Source: Acidovorax sp. Root219 (GTDB taxonomy: Bacteria > Pseudomonadota > Gammaproteobacteria > Burkholderiales > Burkholderiaceae_C). Taken from it: DNA of 64,000 nucleotides. Numbering within the stretch: position 1 is the first letter of the stretch; every line of letters begins with the position of its first letter. Positions 18,079 through 28,474 of this stretch are shown here, one piece after another. The stretch is taken from contig NZ_LMIJ01000001.1 in NCBI RefSeq assembly GCF_001428665.1, forward strand, positions 420,424 through 484,423, written 5' to 3'. A model generated the notes under the pieces. It had not been told where the DNA came from. It saw only the letters and a list, made by a program, of their open reading frames with translations, and searched no databases. The translations under genes were made by a program, and so were the position numbers.

Positions 18079-19275
18079 TTATCGCTTGTTGCGAATCGGC
18101 ACTTGCATCTCTTCAGGCTTGATCTCGCGCACCAGCTCGGGCACGCCCCAGGCAAAAGCCGGGTCCACCTTGATCTTGAAGTGGTACATGCTCTGCATGG
18201 CCTGGTGGTCTTCCTTGCGGAAGGTCATCTTGCCCTTGGGGGTCTCGAAGCTCATGCCCTCCATGGTCTTGATGAGCTTGTTGGTGTTGGTGTCGCCGTT
18301 CGTCGCCTTGAGGGCCGTGACCAGGGCCATGGCCGAGCTGAAGCCGCCGGCGGTGAAGAAGTCCGGCGGGGTCTTGAACTCCTTGTAGTGCGCGGCCACC
18401 AGGGCCTCGTTCACCGGGTTCTTGGGGATGCCGAAGTAGTAGTAGGTGGCGCCTTCCATGCCCGGGAAGTTCTTGTACGCAGCCATGGCCGGCAGAATGT
18501 TGCCGCCCGTGGCGATCTCGATGCCATAGCGCTTGAGGTCCATGTCTGCGATCTTGAAGGGGTTGCCCGCGCCGGCCCAGATGATGAAGATGACCTTGCG
18601 GCCGGGCACGTCCTTGAGCTTGTCGATCAGGCGCTGGGCACCGGCGGTGAAGTCGGTGGTGGTCGTGGGCAGGTACTCCTCGTGGGCCAGCTTGGCGTTC
18701 TTGAGCGCGTCCTTGAAGGCCTTCACGCCATCGCGGCCAAAGGCATAGTCCTGTGCCAGCGTGGCCACGGTCACGCCGGCCTTGTCGATGGCCACGGCGT
18801 TGGAGATGGCGTCCTGGCTGCTGTTGCGGCCGGTGCGAAAGATGTACTTGTTCCACTTGTCGCCGGTGATGGCGTCCGCCACGGCGGGCTCCACCAGCAG
18901 GATCTTCTTGTACTCTTCGGCCACGGGCAGCAGGGCCAGAGCGACGCCCGAGGACGTGGGGCCCACGGCGATGTCGGCCTTGTCGTCCGAGTAGGCCGAG
19001 GCCAGCAGGCTCTTGCCCAGGTCGGGCTTGCCCTGGTCGTCCTTCTCGATCACGACGAGCTTCTTGCCATTGACGGTCATGCTGCCGCCGGTGGCGTAGT
19101 TCAGGCCCATCAGCAGGCCGGTCTGGGTCTGCTTGCCATAGGCTTCGAGCGGGCCGGTCTTGCTGTAGATGTGGGCGATGCGGATCTCGCCGGACTGGGC
19201 GAACGCGGGTGCGGAAAGCGTGGCGGCTGCGGTAACGGCGGCGGTGGCGAGTGCGACCAGGGTGCGACGGTGCAT
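18079..19275 (-). CDS. LIV-type ABC substrate-binding protein, first gene of the PHB degradation/uptake operon
   Basis: A 398-residue periplasmic binding protein. Signal peptide residues 1-26 (MHRRTLVALATAA, ending APAFAQ). The mature start EIRIAHIYSKTGPLEAYGKQ is typical of the type-I fold, and the Ser/Thr pocket segment VGPTSSGVALAL follows. ATG 19275 has AAAGGAGACA upstream. It is directly behind a -24/-12 promoter, 153 bases from the end of the sigma-54 activator gene. Position with the depolymerase and LivFGHM suggests it captures hydroxybutyrate monomers or oligomers; ligand not demonstrated. Confidence 0.92.
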   Translation of the reverse strand: MHRRTLVALATAAVTAAATLSAPAFAQSGEIRIAHIYSKTGPLEAYGKQTQTGLLMGLNYATGGSMTVNGKKLVVIEKDDQGKPDLGKSLLASAYSDDKADIAVGPTSSGVALALLPVAEEYKKILLVEPAVADAITGDKWNKYIFRTGRNSSQDAISNAVAIDKAGVTVATLAQDYAFGRDGVKAFKDALKNAKLAHEEYLPTTTTDFTAGAQRLIDKLKDVPGRKVIFIIWAGAGNPFKIADMDLKRYGIEIATGGNILPAMAAYKNFPGMEGATYYYFGIPKNPVNEALVAAHYKEFKTPPDFFTAGGFSSAMALVTALKATNGDTNTNKLIKTMEGMSFETPKGKMTFRKEDHQAMQSMYHFKIKVDPAFAWGVPELVREIKPEEMQVPIRNKR

Positions 19276-19305
19276 GGCGATGTCTCCTTTGTAGTGATGC
19301 CTGAA

Positions 19306-19325
19306 CATTGCACAGTTCATGCCAG
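19306..19325 (-). promoter_or_regulatory. Sigma-54 (-24/-12) promoter of the PHB operon
   Basis: On the minus strand the site reads CTGGCATGAACTGTGCAATG. It matches TGGCACG-N4-TTGCA with two mismatches and has the obligatory 10 bases between the GG and GC doublets. The predicted transcript starts near 19298, just ahead of the AAAGGAGACA ribosome site of the first gene. A sigma-54 activator gene lies immediately upstream. Confidence 0.75.
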
Positions 19326-19375
19326 CGCACAAGCTGTTGATTTGCAAGAAACTTTTGCTGACACCTGCACGGCAA

Positions 19376-19428
19376 TGTCTAAATTTTATACAGTTGATTT
19401 GTCTAAATTTCAGGCATTTGCCTGAAAT

Positions 19429-19430
<2 letters not shown>
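19376..19430. promoter_or_regulatory. Upstream activator sites: 11-bp palindrome plus TGTCTAAATTT repeats
   Basis: A perfect inverted repeat AAATTTCAGGC-ATTT-GCCTGAAATTT spans 19405-19430. The half-site TGTCTAAATTT occurs at 19376-19386 and again at 19400-19410 in direct orientation. The cluster is about 50-105 bases upstream of the -24 element, where enhancer-binding proteins bind. It overlaps the stop codon of the activator gene; lack of a T run after the stem argues against a plain terminator. Confidence 0.65.
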
Positions 19431-20940
<1,510 letters not shown>

Positions 20941-21001
20941 ATGCGGATGGTAGCGCGGCGCCACCACCACACCATCGGCAGCCGCGCCCCTGCGCGCACT
21001 G

Positions 21002-21625
21002 TCATTCGGGCGTGGTAGCGGTCTCCACGGCCTGCACGCCACTCACCGCCCGCAGGCCGCGCGCCATGCGCAGCACCACCACGGGCTGTGCCTTGTCGAC
21101 CGCACCGGCGCCCAGCGGCTGGTCCATCAGGATGCAGGGCTTGCCGGTGCGCCGGCAGTGGTCCTGCACGCGCCAGTATTCGTCGTGGCTGATGCAGCCC
21201 GTCTGGCAGATCACGAGGTCGGCCGCAGCCAGGCTGAAGTCCAGCGCCGGATTGTCGGTTCCGTCCACGGCCGCAGCCGGGGCCGGCGCAATGCATTGCT
21301 CTTCAGGGGCCGCAGCCACCGCCCGCAGGCGCCAGCGCAGGCACTCGCGCGAGAGGCTGGCAATGCGCTCGGCCAGCGTTGCAATGTGCCGCGCCATGTC
21401 CCGGCGGCGCCTGAGCCCCGGCTGCGCGGCCTGCAGCTGCGCCAGGTCGTCGTGCGCCAGGGCCAGCCGCGTCTCGCGCACCACCACCGCCGCCCGCAGC
21501 CGCACCACCTCGGCCCGCAACTGCTCCAATTCAGCGGCCTGTTCGGCCAGGGCGGCACTGCAGCGCGTCTGCGCCTCACCCAGCTGGCGGGACAGCACCA
21601 TGAACTCTTCGGACAGGGAATGCAT
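21002..21625 (-). CDS. DUF2325 domain protein with coiled coil, Fur-type site upstream
   Basis: A 207-residue protein. The first 100 residues form a heptad-rich coiled coil (EQLRAEVVRLRAAVV), and the last 90 carry DUF2325 (DLVICQTGCISHDEYWRVQDH, with Cys and His at conserved places). The function of the family is not known. ATG 21625 has AAGGA upstream, and a sequence close to the Fur consensus lies 15 bases before it. It precedes the sigma-54 activator gene by 61 bases on the same strand, so the two may be cotranscribed. Confidence 0.8.
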   Translation of the reverse strand: MHSLSEEFMVLSRQLGEAQTRCSAALAEQAAELEQLRAEVVRLRAAVVVRETRLALAHDDLAQLQAAQPGLRRRRDMARHIATLAERIASLSRECLRWRLRAVAAAPEEQCIAPAPAAAVDGTDNPALDFSLAAADLVICQTGCISHDEYWRVQDHCRRTGKPCILMDQPLGAGAVDKAQPVVVLRMARGLRAVSGVQAVETATTPE

Positions 21626-21639
21626 GCACCATCCTTCTT

Positions 21640-21658
21640 AATAAGAATGATTCGCATT
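21640..21658 (-). promoter_or_regulatory. Putative Fur box
   Basis: Minus-strand reading AATGCGAATCATTCTTATT resembles the Fur consensus (repeated NATNAT units, AATGCGAATNATTCTCATT form). It sits immediately upstream of the DUF2325 gene start, where binding would block transcription when iron is replete. Confidence 0.6.
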
Positions 21659-22158
21659 TTATGGTATGATTCAGCCGTCTGAGCAAGCCACCTGGTGGGG
21701 GACACCGGGGTAGCAGACCCCGGTATCTGGCTTGCGAAGTTTGCTGGGCGGGCCAGGCCAAGGTGTACCCAGGACCATCCAGGTACGCCAAGGCCTGCCC
21801 GCCGCCCCTGCAAACCAGGGGTGTGCGCTGCAGCAGCGGCGTCTGCACAATGCCCCGGGTCAATGCACCACGCAGAGGTGTCTGGGACGTGGCTGTCATC
21901 CTTGACCGGACTCACGGCGCCGCTGTGTCGAAGAAGCAAAAAGCATGTGCGCGCATGCCAGGCCCCCGACCTTATCGCCCACGCACGGCCATGCCGCGAT
22001 GGACAATGGGCGCCCAGCGAACTGCTCCTCCTCTCCCGCTTTTGGGGGATACCGCAGCCCATCGTCTTGCGCTCCAATCCTGTCGACGCCTCGGTTCATG
22101 CAATGCCATGGACCGATCCGCACCCTGATTGCCCCCAGCCTCTGGCGACGGTGCTGGC
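21659..22158. other. Gene-poor, hairpin-rich stretch
   Basis: About 500 bases with no convincing coding frame. It holds a perfect 8-bp hairpin ACCGGGGT-N5-ACCCCGGT at 21704-21724. A longer imperfect stem pairs 21746-21770 with 21781-21803 (GGCGGGC...AGGCC...GTACC arms). Downstream from about 21830 to 22158 I see only short overlapping frames of poor composition. It could be a structured RNA, a boundary element or decayed genes. Confidence 0.5.
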
Positions 22159-22512
22159 ATGCGGGATGCCACCCTCCTTCGACGAAGCAACTGTTACGCC
22201 CGAACCGTGATCACCGCCTTGTTTGAATTCACCCGTGCCAGCGCGCAGGGAGCCCCCACAGGCGTGACGGCATCCACCGACGCCCATGCCGTGCTCCTCA
22301 ATTGGTCGATGGCACCCGAGCGTTCATTCCATCCGGTTCTGGACCTTCCCGACCTGTTGGTGGCCTCTCTCACCTGGGACGAGCGCAACGATGCCGCATC
22401 CAGAAACGACCTCGACTCGTGGTGCCACAGGTTGGGCATCTCGGTGTCCTCCGCACTGCGTATGGCACTCAATGACGAGCAAGATCCCGTGGACCTTCTG
22501 TCTCCCAATTAG
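22159..22512 (+). CDS. Hypothetical protein (117 aa), start uncertain
   Basis: The C-terminal half looks protein-like (DLPDLLVASLTWDERNDAA, LDSWCHRLGISVSSALRMAL). The N-terminus is less convincing, and neither ATG 22159 nor GTG 22207 has a ribosome site. No domain recognised; no signal or membrane segment. It converges on the methyltransferase gene. Confidence 0.35.
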   Translation: MRDATLLRRSNCYARTVITALFEFTRASAQGAPTGVTASTDAHAVLLNWSMAPERSFHPVLDLPDLLVASLTWDERNDAASRNDLDSWCHRLGISVSSALRMALNDEQDPVDLLSPN

Positions 22513-22616
22513 GCGCTGAACAGAACACCATCAACAGGACCCAGGGGCAGACGGGCAGGCGAGACCCTGCTGCCGCCGGCGGGGCGCTGCTCACCCCCTT
22601 GGCACTTGCATGGGGT

Positions 22617-23396
22617 TCACGGGTTGCTGCGGTTGATGAAGTTGTCGGGGCCACGGTCGCCCAGCTTGGGCAACAGCCTGCTCGGAGCGTAGGGAAACTC
22701 GGGCGGCTTGCGGGCCACGATGAAGAGCCGGATGTCCTTGCCCCGGGTGCCGTGCCGTTCGGCGGCAACGATGTCCATGCCCTGCCGGGCAATGGCCGCA
22801 TGCAGCGCCGCACCTTCGAAGCTCAGCACGTGCGGCGCCTTGCCGATGGCGCGCATCAGCGGCAGCGCAAGCCAGGGGATGAGCGGGTTCATCTCGGCGA
22901 TGCAGGGCGTCTTCGAGATCAACAGCCCGCCGGGCCGCAGGGCCTGCATCGCCAGCTGCAGCGTGTGGTCGAGATCGCCCACCAGGTGCAGCACGCTGAA
23001 GGCCAGCACCACGTCGTAGTTGCCCTGCCCGAGCCCCGGCGCATCTGCGTCGGCCACCGCGAAGCTCAGCTGCGGCACCGGCTGGGCCGCCAGCTTGCCC
23101 TGGGCGATGGCGATCATGCCGGTCGAGACGTCGGTCGCCAGCAGGCGCCGGGTGAAGGGCGCCAGGCGCAGCGCGGTAGTCCCCGTGCCACAGCCGATCT
23201 CCAGCACATCCTGCTCGGCCGACAGCAGGGCCTGCACGCGCTGCAGCGTGGCCTCATAGCCTGGCATGTCGGCAATCGGATCGGCCGCGTACTTGGGGGC
23301 GATGCGGTCCCAGAAACGGGCCTTGCGGGCAGTCGACGCGTTCGCTTGCGGGGGTGGTAGTGCGCCGGCAGGCTCAGCGGTGGTGGTGATGGGCAT
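22617..23396 (-). CDS. Class I SAM-dependent methyltransferase
   Basis: A 259-residue cytosolic methyltransferase. SAM site VLEIGCGTGTTALRLAP (motif I), acidic residue in LLATDVSTGM (motif II) and post-motif YDVVLAFSVLHLVGD. A later hydrophobic stretch is consistent with a small-molecule or lipid substrate; the exact one is unknown. Start ATG 23396 (MPITTTAEP), with an alternative GTG 23429; neither has a strong ribosome site. Divergent from the LysR regulator at 23497, which may control it. Confidence 0.88.
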   Translation of the reverse strand: MPITTTAEPAGALPPPQANASTARKARFWDRIAPKYAADPIADMPGYEATLQRVQALLSAEQDVLEIGCGTGTTALRLAPFTRRLLATDVSTGMIAIAQGKLAAQPVPQLSFAVADADAPGLGQGNYDVVLAFSVLHLVGDLDHTLQLAMQALRPGGLLISKTPCIAEMNPLIPWLALPLMRAIGKAPHVLSFEGAALHAAIARQGMDIVAAERHGTRGKDIRLFIVARKPPEFPYAPSRLLPKLGDRGPDNFINRSNP

Positions 23397-23496
23397 AAAG
23401 TGCGGCAACGGTCTTGCAATGGACAGCACTGGATGCTATCCATGCACTTCACCCTGGGGAATTGCCGCAAATTGCAGTGAACATATACATTTATGC

Positions 23497-24384
23497 ATGG
23501 ATAAATTGGACTGGAACCAGCTAAGGGCGTTTCTGGAAACCGCCGAAACCGGCTCGCTCTCGGCCGCTGCCCGCAAGCTGGGCCTGACCCAGCCTACCCT
23601 GAGCCGCCAGGTCGCCGCCATCGAGCAACGCATGGGCGTGACCCTGTTCGAGCGCGTGGGCAAGGCCATGGCGCTGACCCCCACGGGGCTGGACCTGCTG
23701 GAGCACGCCCGTGCCATGGGCGCGGCGGCCCAGGCCCTGGGCGTGGCGGCCAGCGGGCGCTCGCAGGCGGTGGGCGGCGTGGTGTCGGTGTCGGCCAGCG
23801 ATGCCGTGGCCTCGTACCTGCTGCCTCCGCTGGTGCGGCGCCTGCGCGAACAGGAGCCAGGCATCAGCATCGAGGTGATCCCGTCCAATGCATTCAGCGA
23901 TCTGCTGCGCCGCGAGGCCGACATCGCCATCCGCCATGCCAAGCCCGAGCAGCCGGAGCTGATCGCCCGCCTGATCCGCGAGGCATCGGCCTGCTTCTAT
24001 GCGTCCGAAGACTGGGTCAGGACCCACGGCCACCCGCGCAGCGCCGAAGAGGCAGCCGCCCTGCCCTTCGTGGGCTCGGACCGCTCAGGCCAGTACCTGG
24101 GCTACCTGCGCCAGCACGGCTTGCCCCTGACCGAGGCCAACTTCAGCTGCTACGCCGACCACACGGTGGCCCACTGGGCACTGGTGCGCCAGGGCATGGG
24201 CATCGGTGCCATGATGGACGAGATCGCCCAGGCCACGCCGGGCATCGTGCGCGTGCTCGATGACGTGCCGCCCGTGATCTTCCCGATCTGGCTGGTCACC
24301 CACCGCGAGCTGCGCACGGCACGGCGCATTCGGGTGGTTTTCGAGGCGCTGGCGCAGGGGCTGCAAGAGGGATGCACGCCCTGA
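23497..24384 (+). CDS. LysR-family transcriptional regulator
   Basis: A 295-residue DNA-binding regulator. N-terminal winged helix-turn-helix (LRAFLETAETGSLSAAARKL, then LTQPTLSRQVAAIEQRMG) and a periplasmic-binding-like effector domain. ATG 23497 follows directly on an AT-rich stretch (ACATATACATTTATGC). Divergent to the methyltransferase gene with a 100-base shared upstream region, the classic arrangement for LysR control of the neighbour. Confidence 0.92.
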   Translation: MDKLDWNQLRAFLETAETGSLSAAARKLGLTQPTLSRQVAAIEQRMGVTLFERVGKAMALTPTGLDLLEHARAMGAAAQALGVAASGRSQAVGGVVSVSASDAVASYLLPPLVRRLREQEPGISIEVIPSNAFSDLLRREADIAIRHAKPEQPELIARLIREASACFYASEDWVRTHGHPRSAEEAAALPFVGSDRSGQYLGYLRQHGLPLTEANFSCYADHTVAHWALVRQGMGIGAMMDEIAQATPGIVRVLDDVPPVIFPIWLVTHRELRTARRIRVVFEALAQGLQEGCTP

Positions 24385-24411
24385 GCCGTTCCACGCCCTC
24401 GCACGCCGATG

Positions 24412-24448
24412 AAAAAAGGGCGGCACCGCAGAAACTGCCGTGCCGCCC
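24412..24448 (-). terminator. Rho-independent terminator of the tctCBA operon
   Basis: On the minus strand GGGCGGCAC...GTGCCGCCC arms, extended by GCAG/CTGC with a three-base loop, are followed by six T. The stem is 13-14 pairs. It lies 25 bases beyond the tctA stop. Confidence 0.85.
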
Positions 24449-24472
24449 CAACTACCCAAAACAGGTTAGCCC

Positions 24473-25990
24473 TCAGCCCGCAGCTGTGCCCCCCTCGGCC
24501 GCCGCCTTGCGCGCTGCCCAGCGGCGCGCCACGCGCGGCAGGATCAGCACGGCCAGCACGATGACCATCAGGGTCAGCGAGCCTGGGCGCTCCAGGAAGA
24601 TGGTCCATTTGCCTTCGCCGATGGCGACCGCATTGCGCATCTGCGCTTCGGCCAGAGGGCCCAGAATCATGCCCACCACCACAGGGGCAGCGGGGAAGTC
24701 GAAGCGGCGCATGACCACGCCCAGCAGGCCGATGGCGTACAGCAGCACCAGATCGAACGCACTCTGGCGCATACCGTACACGCCCAGCGTGGCAAACACC
24801 AGGATGCCTGCGTACAGGTACGACTTGGGGATCTTGAGCAGCTTGACCCACAGGCCCACCAGCGGCAGGTTCAGGATCAGCAGCATCACGTTGCCGATGT
24901 ACATCGACGCGATAAGCGCCCAGACCAGCGCGCCGTTGCTGCTGAACAGCTGCGGGCCAGGCTGGATGCCGTAGTTCTGGAACGCGCCCAGCAGGATGGC
25001 CGTGGTGTTGGACGTGGGGATGCCCAGCGTCAGCAGCGGGATCAGCGTGGCCGTGATGGCCGCATTGTTCGCAGCCTCGGGGCCGGCCACGCCTTCGATG
25101 GCGCCGATGGTGCCAAACTCTTCCTTGTGCTTGCTCAGCTTCTTCTCGGCCGCATAGCTCAGGAAGGTCGGTATCTCGCTGCCGCCCGCCGGCACGGTGC
25201 CGAACGGAAAGCCGATGGCAGTGGCACGCAGCCAGGCGGGCCACGAGCGGCGCCACTCTTCCTTGGTCATGTGGGTGCTGGTCAGCGTGTTCTGCGTCTC
25301 GGCGGTCTTGCCCTCGTACATCACGTTGTACAAGGCCTCGCCCACGGCGAACAGGCCCACGGCGATCAGCACCACCTCGATGCCGTCCATCAGCTCGGGC
25401 ACACCTGCGGTGTAGCGCGCCTGTGCGGTCAACTGGTCGATGCCGATCAGGCCCAGGGCCAGGCCGACGAACAGCGCCACCATGCCGCGCAGCGTGCTCT
25501 TGCCCAGCACCGCACTCACCGTGGTGAAGGCCAGCACCATGAGCATGAAGTACTCGGGTGGGCCCAGGCGCACGGCGTACTCGGCCACCACCGGCGCAAA
25601 GAAGGTCACCAGCACCGTGGCAATGGTGCCCGCCACAAAGGAGCCGATGGCCGCTGTGGCCAGCGCCGCACCGGCGCGGCCGTTCTTGGCCATCTTGTTG
25701 CCCTCCATGGCCGTGACCATGGACCCGGCCTCACCGGGCGTGTTGAGCAGGATGGAGGTGGTCGAGCCACCGTACATGGCACCGTAGTAGATGCCGGCAA
25801 AGAAGATCATCGACGCGGTGGCTTCCACCTTGACGGTGATGGGCAGCAGCATGGCCACAGCCACGGCCGGCCCAATGCCAGGCAGCACGCCCACGGCCGT
25901 GCCGATGATGCAGCCGACGAAGGCCCACATCAGGTTGATGGGGGTGGCCGCAGTGGCGAAGCCCTGCAGCAGGAGGTTCCAGGTATCCAT
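24473..25990 (-). CDS. tctA: Tripartite tricarboxylate transporter large permease TctA
   Basis: A 505-residue inner-membrane protein, the large pore subunit of the TTT family that imports citrate-like carboxylates with a Bug-type binding protein. It has about 12 hydrophobic segments and the conserved TctA features [41 protein letters not shown] and [17 protein letters not shown]. It follows tctB by 12 bases on the same strand, and a strong terminator follows. Normal length. Confidence 0.95.
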   Translation of the reverse strand: MDTWNLLLQGFATAATPINLMWAFVGCIIGTAVGVLPGIGPAVAVAMLLPITVKVEATASMIFFAGIYYGAMYGGSTTSILLNTPGEAGSMVTAMEGNKMAKNGRAGAALATAAIGSFVAGTIATVLVTFFAPVVAEYAVRLGPPEYFMLMVLAFTTVSAVLGKSTLRGMVALFVGLALGLIGIDQLTAQARYTAGVPELMDGIEVVLIAVGLFAVGEALYNVMYEGKTAETQNTLTSTHMTKEEWRRSWPAWLRATAIGFPFGTVPAGGSEIPTFLSYAAEKKLSKHKEEFGTIGAIEGVAGPEAANNAAITATLIPLLTLGIPTSNTTAILLGAFQNYGIQPGPQLFSSNGALVWALIASMYIGNVMLLILNLPLVGLWVKLLKIPKSYLYAGILVFATLGVYGMRQSAFDLVLLYAIGLLGVVMRRFDFPAAPVVVGMILGPLAEAQMRNAVAIGEGKWTIFLERPGSLTLMVIVLAVLILPRVARRWAARKAAAEGGTAAG

Positions 25991-26002
25991 GGTGTGCAGG
26001 CT

Positions 26003-26518
26003 TTACAGCCACCCCGTGTTCGTGAGGCCGGGCAGATTGATCGCCAGCAGTTGGGTAAACATCCAGAACACCGGCGCCGCCACGGCCACACCGATGAGCA
26101 GGTCCTTGATCCAGGCCTTGGGGCTCAGGTCGAGCTTGTCTTCAGCGCTCTTGAAGCCGCGCACCGCCAGCACGAAGCACAGCGCACAGCTCAGGATGAA
26201 GCCCAGCGTGGTGATCAGCATGGCATTGAGCAGCAGGCCCGCAGACACCCAGATGAAGCCCTTCCAGTGGGCGCTTTCGTCGCCCGAGCCTTCCTCCAGG
26301 TCGCGAAAGCCCCCGGTGCGCGCATGCACCACGCACAGCACGCCGCAAATCACCAGCACCACGGCCACGACCCAGGGAAAGAAGTTGGGGCCCACGCCGC
26401 CATAGCCCGCCTCAGAGCTGATGGAGGTGGCGCCATAGGCCAGCAGACAGCCCAGCAGCAGCGTGCCGGCGCCGATAACGGTCTGAAGGACTGCCGAGCG
26501 AGAGGAATGTTGTGTCAT
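26003..26518 (-). CDS. tctB: Tripartite tricarboxylate transporter small permease TctB
   Basis: A 171-residue inner-membrane protein with four hydrophobic segments, the small membrane subunit that pairs with TctA. First segment AVLQTVIGAGTLLLGCLLAYG followed by GVGPNFFPWVVA, the usual TctB pattern. ATG 26518 is chosen over an upstream in-frame start at 26569. It sits between tctC and tctA. Confidence 0.9.
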   Translation of the reverse strand: MTQHSSRSAVLQTVIGAGTLLLGCLLAYGATSISSEAGYGGVGPNFFPWVVAVVLVICGVLCVVHARTGGFRDLEEGSGDESAHWKGFIWVSAGLLLNAMLITTLGFILSCALCFVLAVRGFKSAEDKLDLSPKAWIKDLLIGVAVAAPVFWMFTQLLAINLPGLTNTGWL

Positions 26519-26646
26519 GTTTTTATCCCGCGAAAAGGGCGGCGCGCCCAGCACTGTTGCCAGCACCACATGCGCGCCGCCCGGAGGGTGCGAAGAGGAT
26601 GGAAGGAGCCCCGGGCGCCAGGCCCGGGCAAAACCTCAATCCCCGG

Positions 26647-27606
26647 TCAGATCATCCCGGACTTGGCCATCGTGGCGCGCAGGCTGGCGAACTCGGCGTC
26701 CACGAAGTTGGAGAAGTCGTCGCCGGCCAGCCATGCGGGCGTCCAGCCGTTCTTCTCCATCGCATCCTGCCAGGACTTGTGCTTGTAGGTCTTGGACAGC
26801 GCGTCCACCAGCTCCTTGCGCTGCTCGGCGGTGATGCCAGCCGCGCCGTAAACGCCGCGCCAGTTGCCGATTTCCACATTGATGCCCTGCTCCTTGAGCG
26901 TGGGCACGTTCACGCCCTTCAGGCGCGTCGCCGACGTCACGCCCACGGCGCGCATCTTGCCGGCGGTGATGTACTCGGCAAACTCGCTGTAGCCGCTTCC
27001 GCCCACAGTGACGTTGCCGCCCAGGATGGCGGCGGTGGCCTCACCGCCCCCACGGAAAGCCACGTAGTTGATCTTGGATGGATCCACACCCACTTCGCGG
27101 GCAATCATGGCAGCCGCGATGTGCTCGGTGGATCCACGCGAACCACCGCCCCACTTCACGCTGCCGGGGTCCTTCTTGAGCTGGTCGACCACATCCTTCA
27201 TGGTCTTGAAGGGCGAGCTGGCGGGCAGCACGAACACGTTGTACTCGCTGCTCAGGCGCGCCAGCGGCGTCACCTTGTCCAGGCCCACCGGCGGCTTGCC
27301 GGTGATGATGCCGCCCAGCATCACCGCGCCCATGGTCATCAGCGCATTCGGGTCGCCCTTGCTGGCGTTGGCGAACTGCGCCAGACCAATGGCACCGGCG
27401 GCGCCGCCCTTGTTGTCATAGTTGACCGAGCTGGCCACACCTGCGTCCTGCATGGCCTTGCCCAGGGCACGGCCTGTGGTGTCCCAGCCACCGCCGGGGT
27501 TGGCGGGGATCATCATCTTGATGGCTGCAGCGGCCTGGGCGGTCAGCGGCAAGGCGCCGGCTGCCGCCATGGCGGCCAGGGACTTGAGGAAGGTATCGCG
27601 ACGCAT
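26647..27606 (-). CDS. tctC: Tripartite tricarboxylate transporter binding protein TctC (Bug family)
   Basis: A 319-residue periplasmic binding protein with a signal peptide (MRRDTFLKSLAAMAAAG, ending LTAQA). Family segments ANPGGGWDTTGRALG, NKGGAAGAIGLAQF and KWGGGSRGSTEHIAA form the two carboxylate-binding loops. AAGGAGACACCA lies before ATG 27606. First gene of the operon, divergent from tctDE across a 181-base regulatory region. Ligand probably a di- or tricarboxylate. Confidence 0.94.
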   Translation of the reverse strand: MRRDTFLKSLAAMAAAGALPLTAQAAAAIKMMIPANPGGGWDTTGRALGKAMQDAGVASSVNYDNKGGAAGAIGLAQFANASKGDPNALMTMGAVMLGGIITGKPPVGLDKVTPLARLSSEYNVFVLPASSPFKTMKDVVDQLKKDPGSVKWGGGSRGSTEHIAAAMIAREVGVDPSKINYVAFRGGGEATAAILGGNVTVGGSGYSEFAEYITAGKMRAVGVTSATRLKGVNVPTLKEQGINVEIGNWRGVYGAAGITAEQRKELVDALSKTYKHKSWQDAMEKNGWTPAWLAGDDFSNFVDAEFASLRATMAKSGMI

Positions 27607-27787
27607 TGGTGTCTCCTTGTGTGATGGGCGAACCTGTCGATGATGCGCGCCCTGCCTGTCAAACGGCTGTCCACGATCCTAGGGAAAACACTAGGTAACC
27701 AGAGGTTGCATGCCGCCGGCGCCTGAGTGGAAAACCTGAAAGCCAGGAACCGTGCACAGCCGTTGCCACAGTGATATGGTCCCGCGC

Positions 27788-28474
27788 ATGAAATTGCTTC
27801 TTGTCGAAGACGACCCCACCATGCAGGCCACGCTGCACCGGGCCCTGAGCCGCCGCGGCATGGAGGTGACGCCCGTGGGCGATGGCCGCGCCGCACTGGC
27901 GCAGTGGGCCGCGCAGCCGCCCGACGCGGTGGTGCTGGACCTGACCCTGCCTGGCCTGGACGGCCTGCAGGTGCTGCAGCAGGCGCGCACGCGCGGGCTG
28001 CGCACGCCGGTGATCATCCTCACCGCGCGCGGCACGGTGGGCGACCGCATCATGGGCCTCAATTCGGGCGCCGACGACTACCTGCCCAAACCTTTCGATC
28101 TCGACGAGCTCGAAGCCCGCCTGCGCGCCCTGGTGCGCCGCAGCGCCGACCCAGTGGCCAGCAACGCCCTGCCCCCCAGCGTGCAGCAGATCGGCGCCAT
28201 CCGCTACGACACCAACAGCGGCGCCATCTACCTGGGCGGCGAGGTGATGGAGTTCACCCCGCGCGAGCTGGCGCTGATGCATGCGCTGCTGGCACAGCCC
28301 GGCCACGCGGTGACCAAGGAGCGGCTCTACGAGCTGGTGTTCCCGGGCCAGCTCGACGTGCAGTACGAGGCCATCGAAGTGGTGGTCTACCGGCTGCGCA
28401 AGAAGCTCACCGGCACAGGCCTGACGCTGATGACCCTGCGCGGCCTGGGCTACCTGCTGCGGACGGATGCATGA
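27788..28474 (+). CDS. tctD: Response regulator TctD (OmpR family)
   Basis: A 228-residue regulator with a receiver domain (acid pocket EDD near residue 8, phospho-Asp in VVLDLTLPG, Lys in YLPKPFD) and an OmpR-type winged helix for DNA. It regulates the divergent tctCBA operon in response to TctE (established for Salmonella; inferred here). ATG 27788 begins MKLLLVEDDP. Its stop overlaps the tctE start by four bases. Confidence 0.92.
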   Translation: MKLLLVEDDPTMQATLHRALSRRGMEVTPVGDGRAALAQWAAQPPDAVVLDLTLPGLDGLQVLQQARTRGLRTPVIILTARGTVGDRIMGLNSGADDYLPKPFDLDELEARLRALVRRSADPVASNALPPSVQQIGAIRYDTNSGAIYLGGEVMEFTPRELALMHALLAQPGHAVTKERLYELVFPGQLDVQYEAIEVVVYRLRKKLTGTGLTLMTLRGLGYLLRTDA

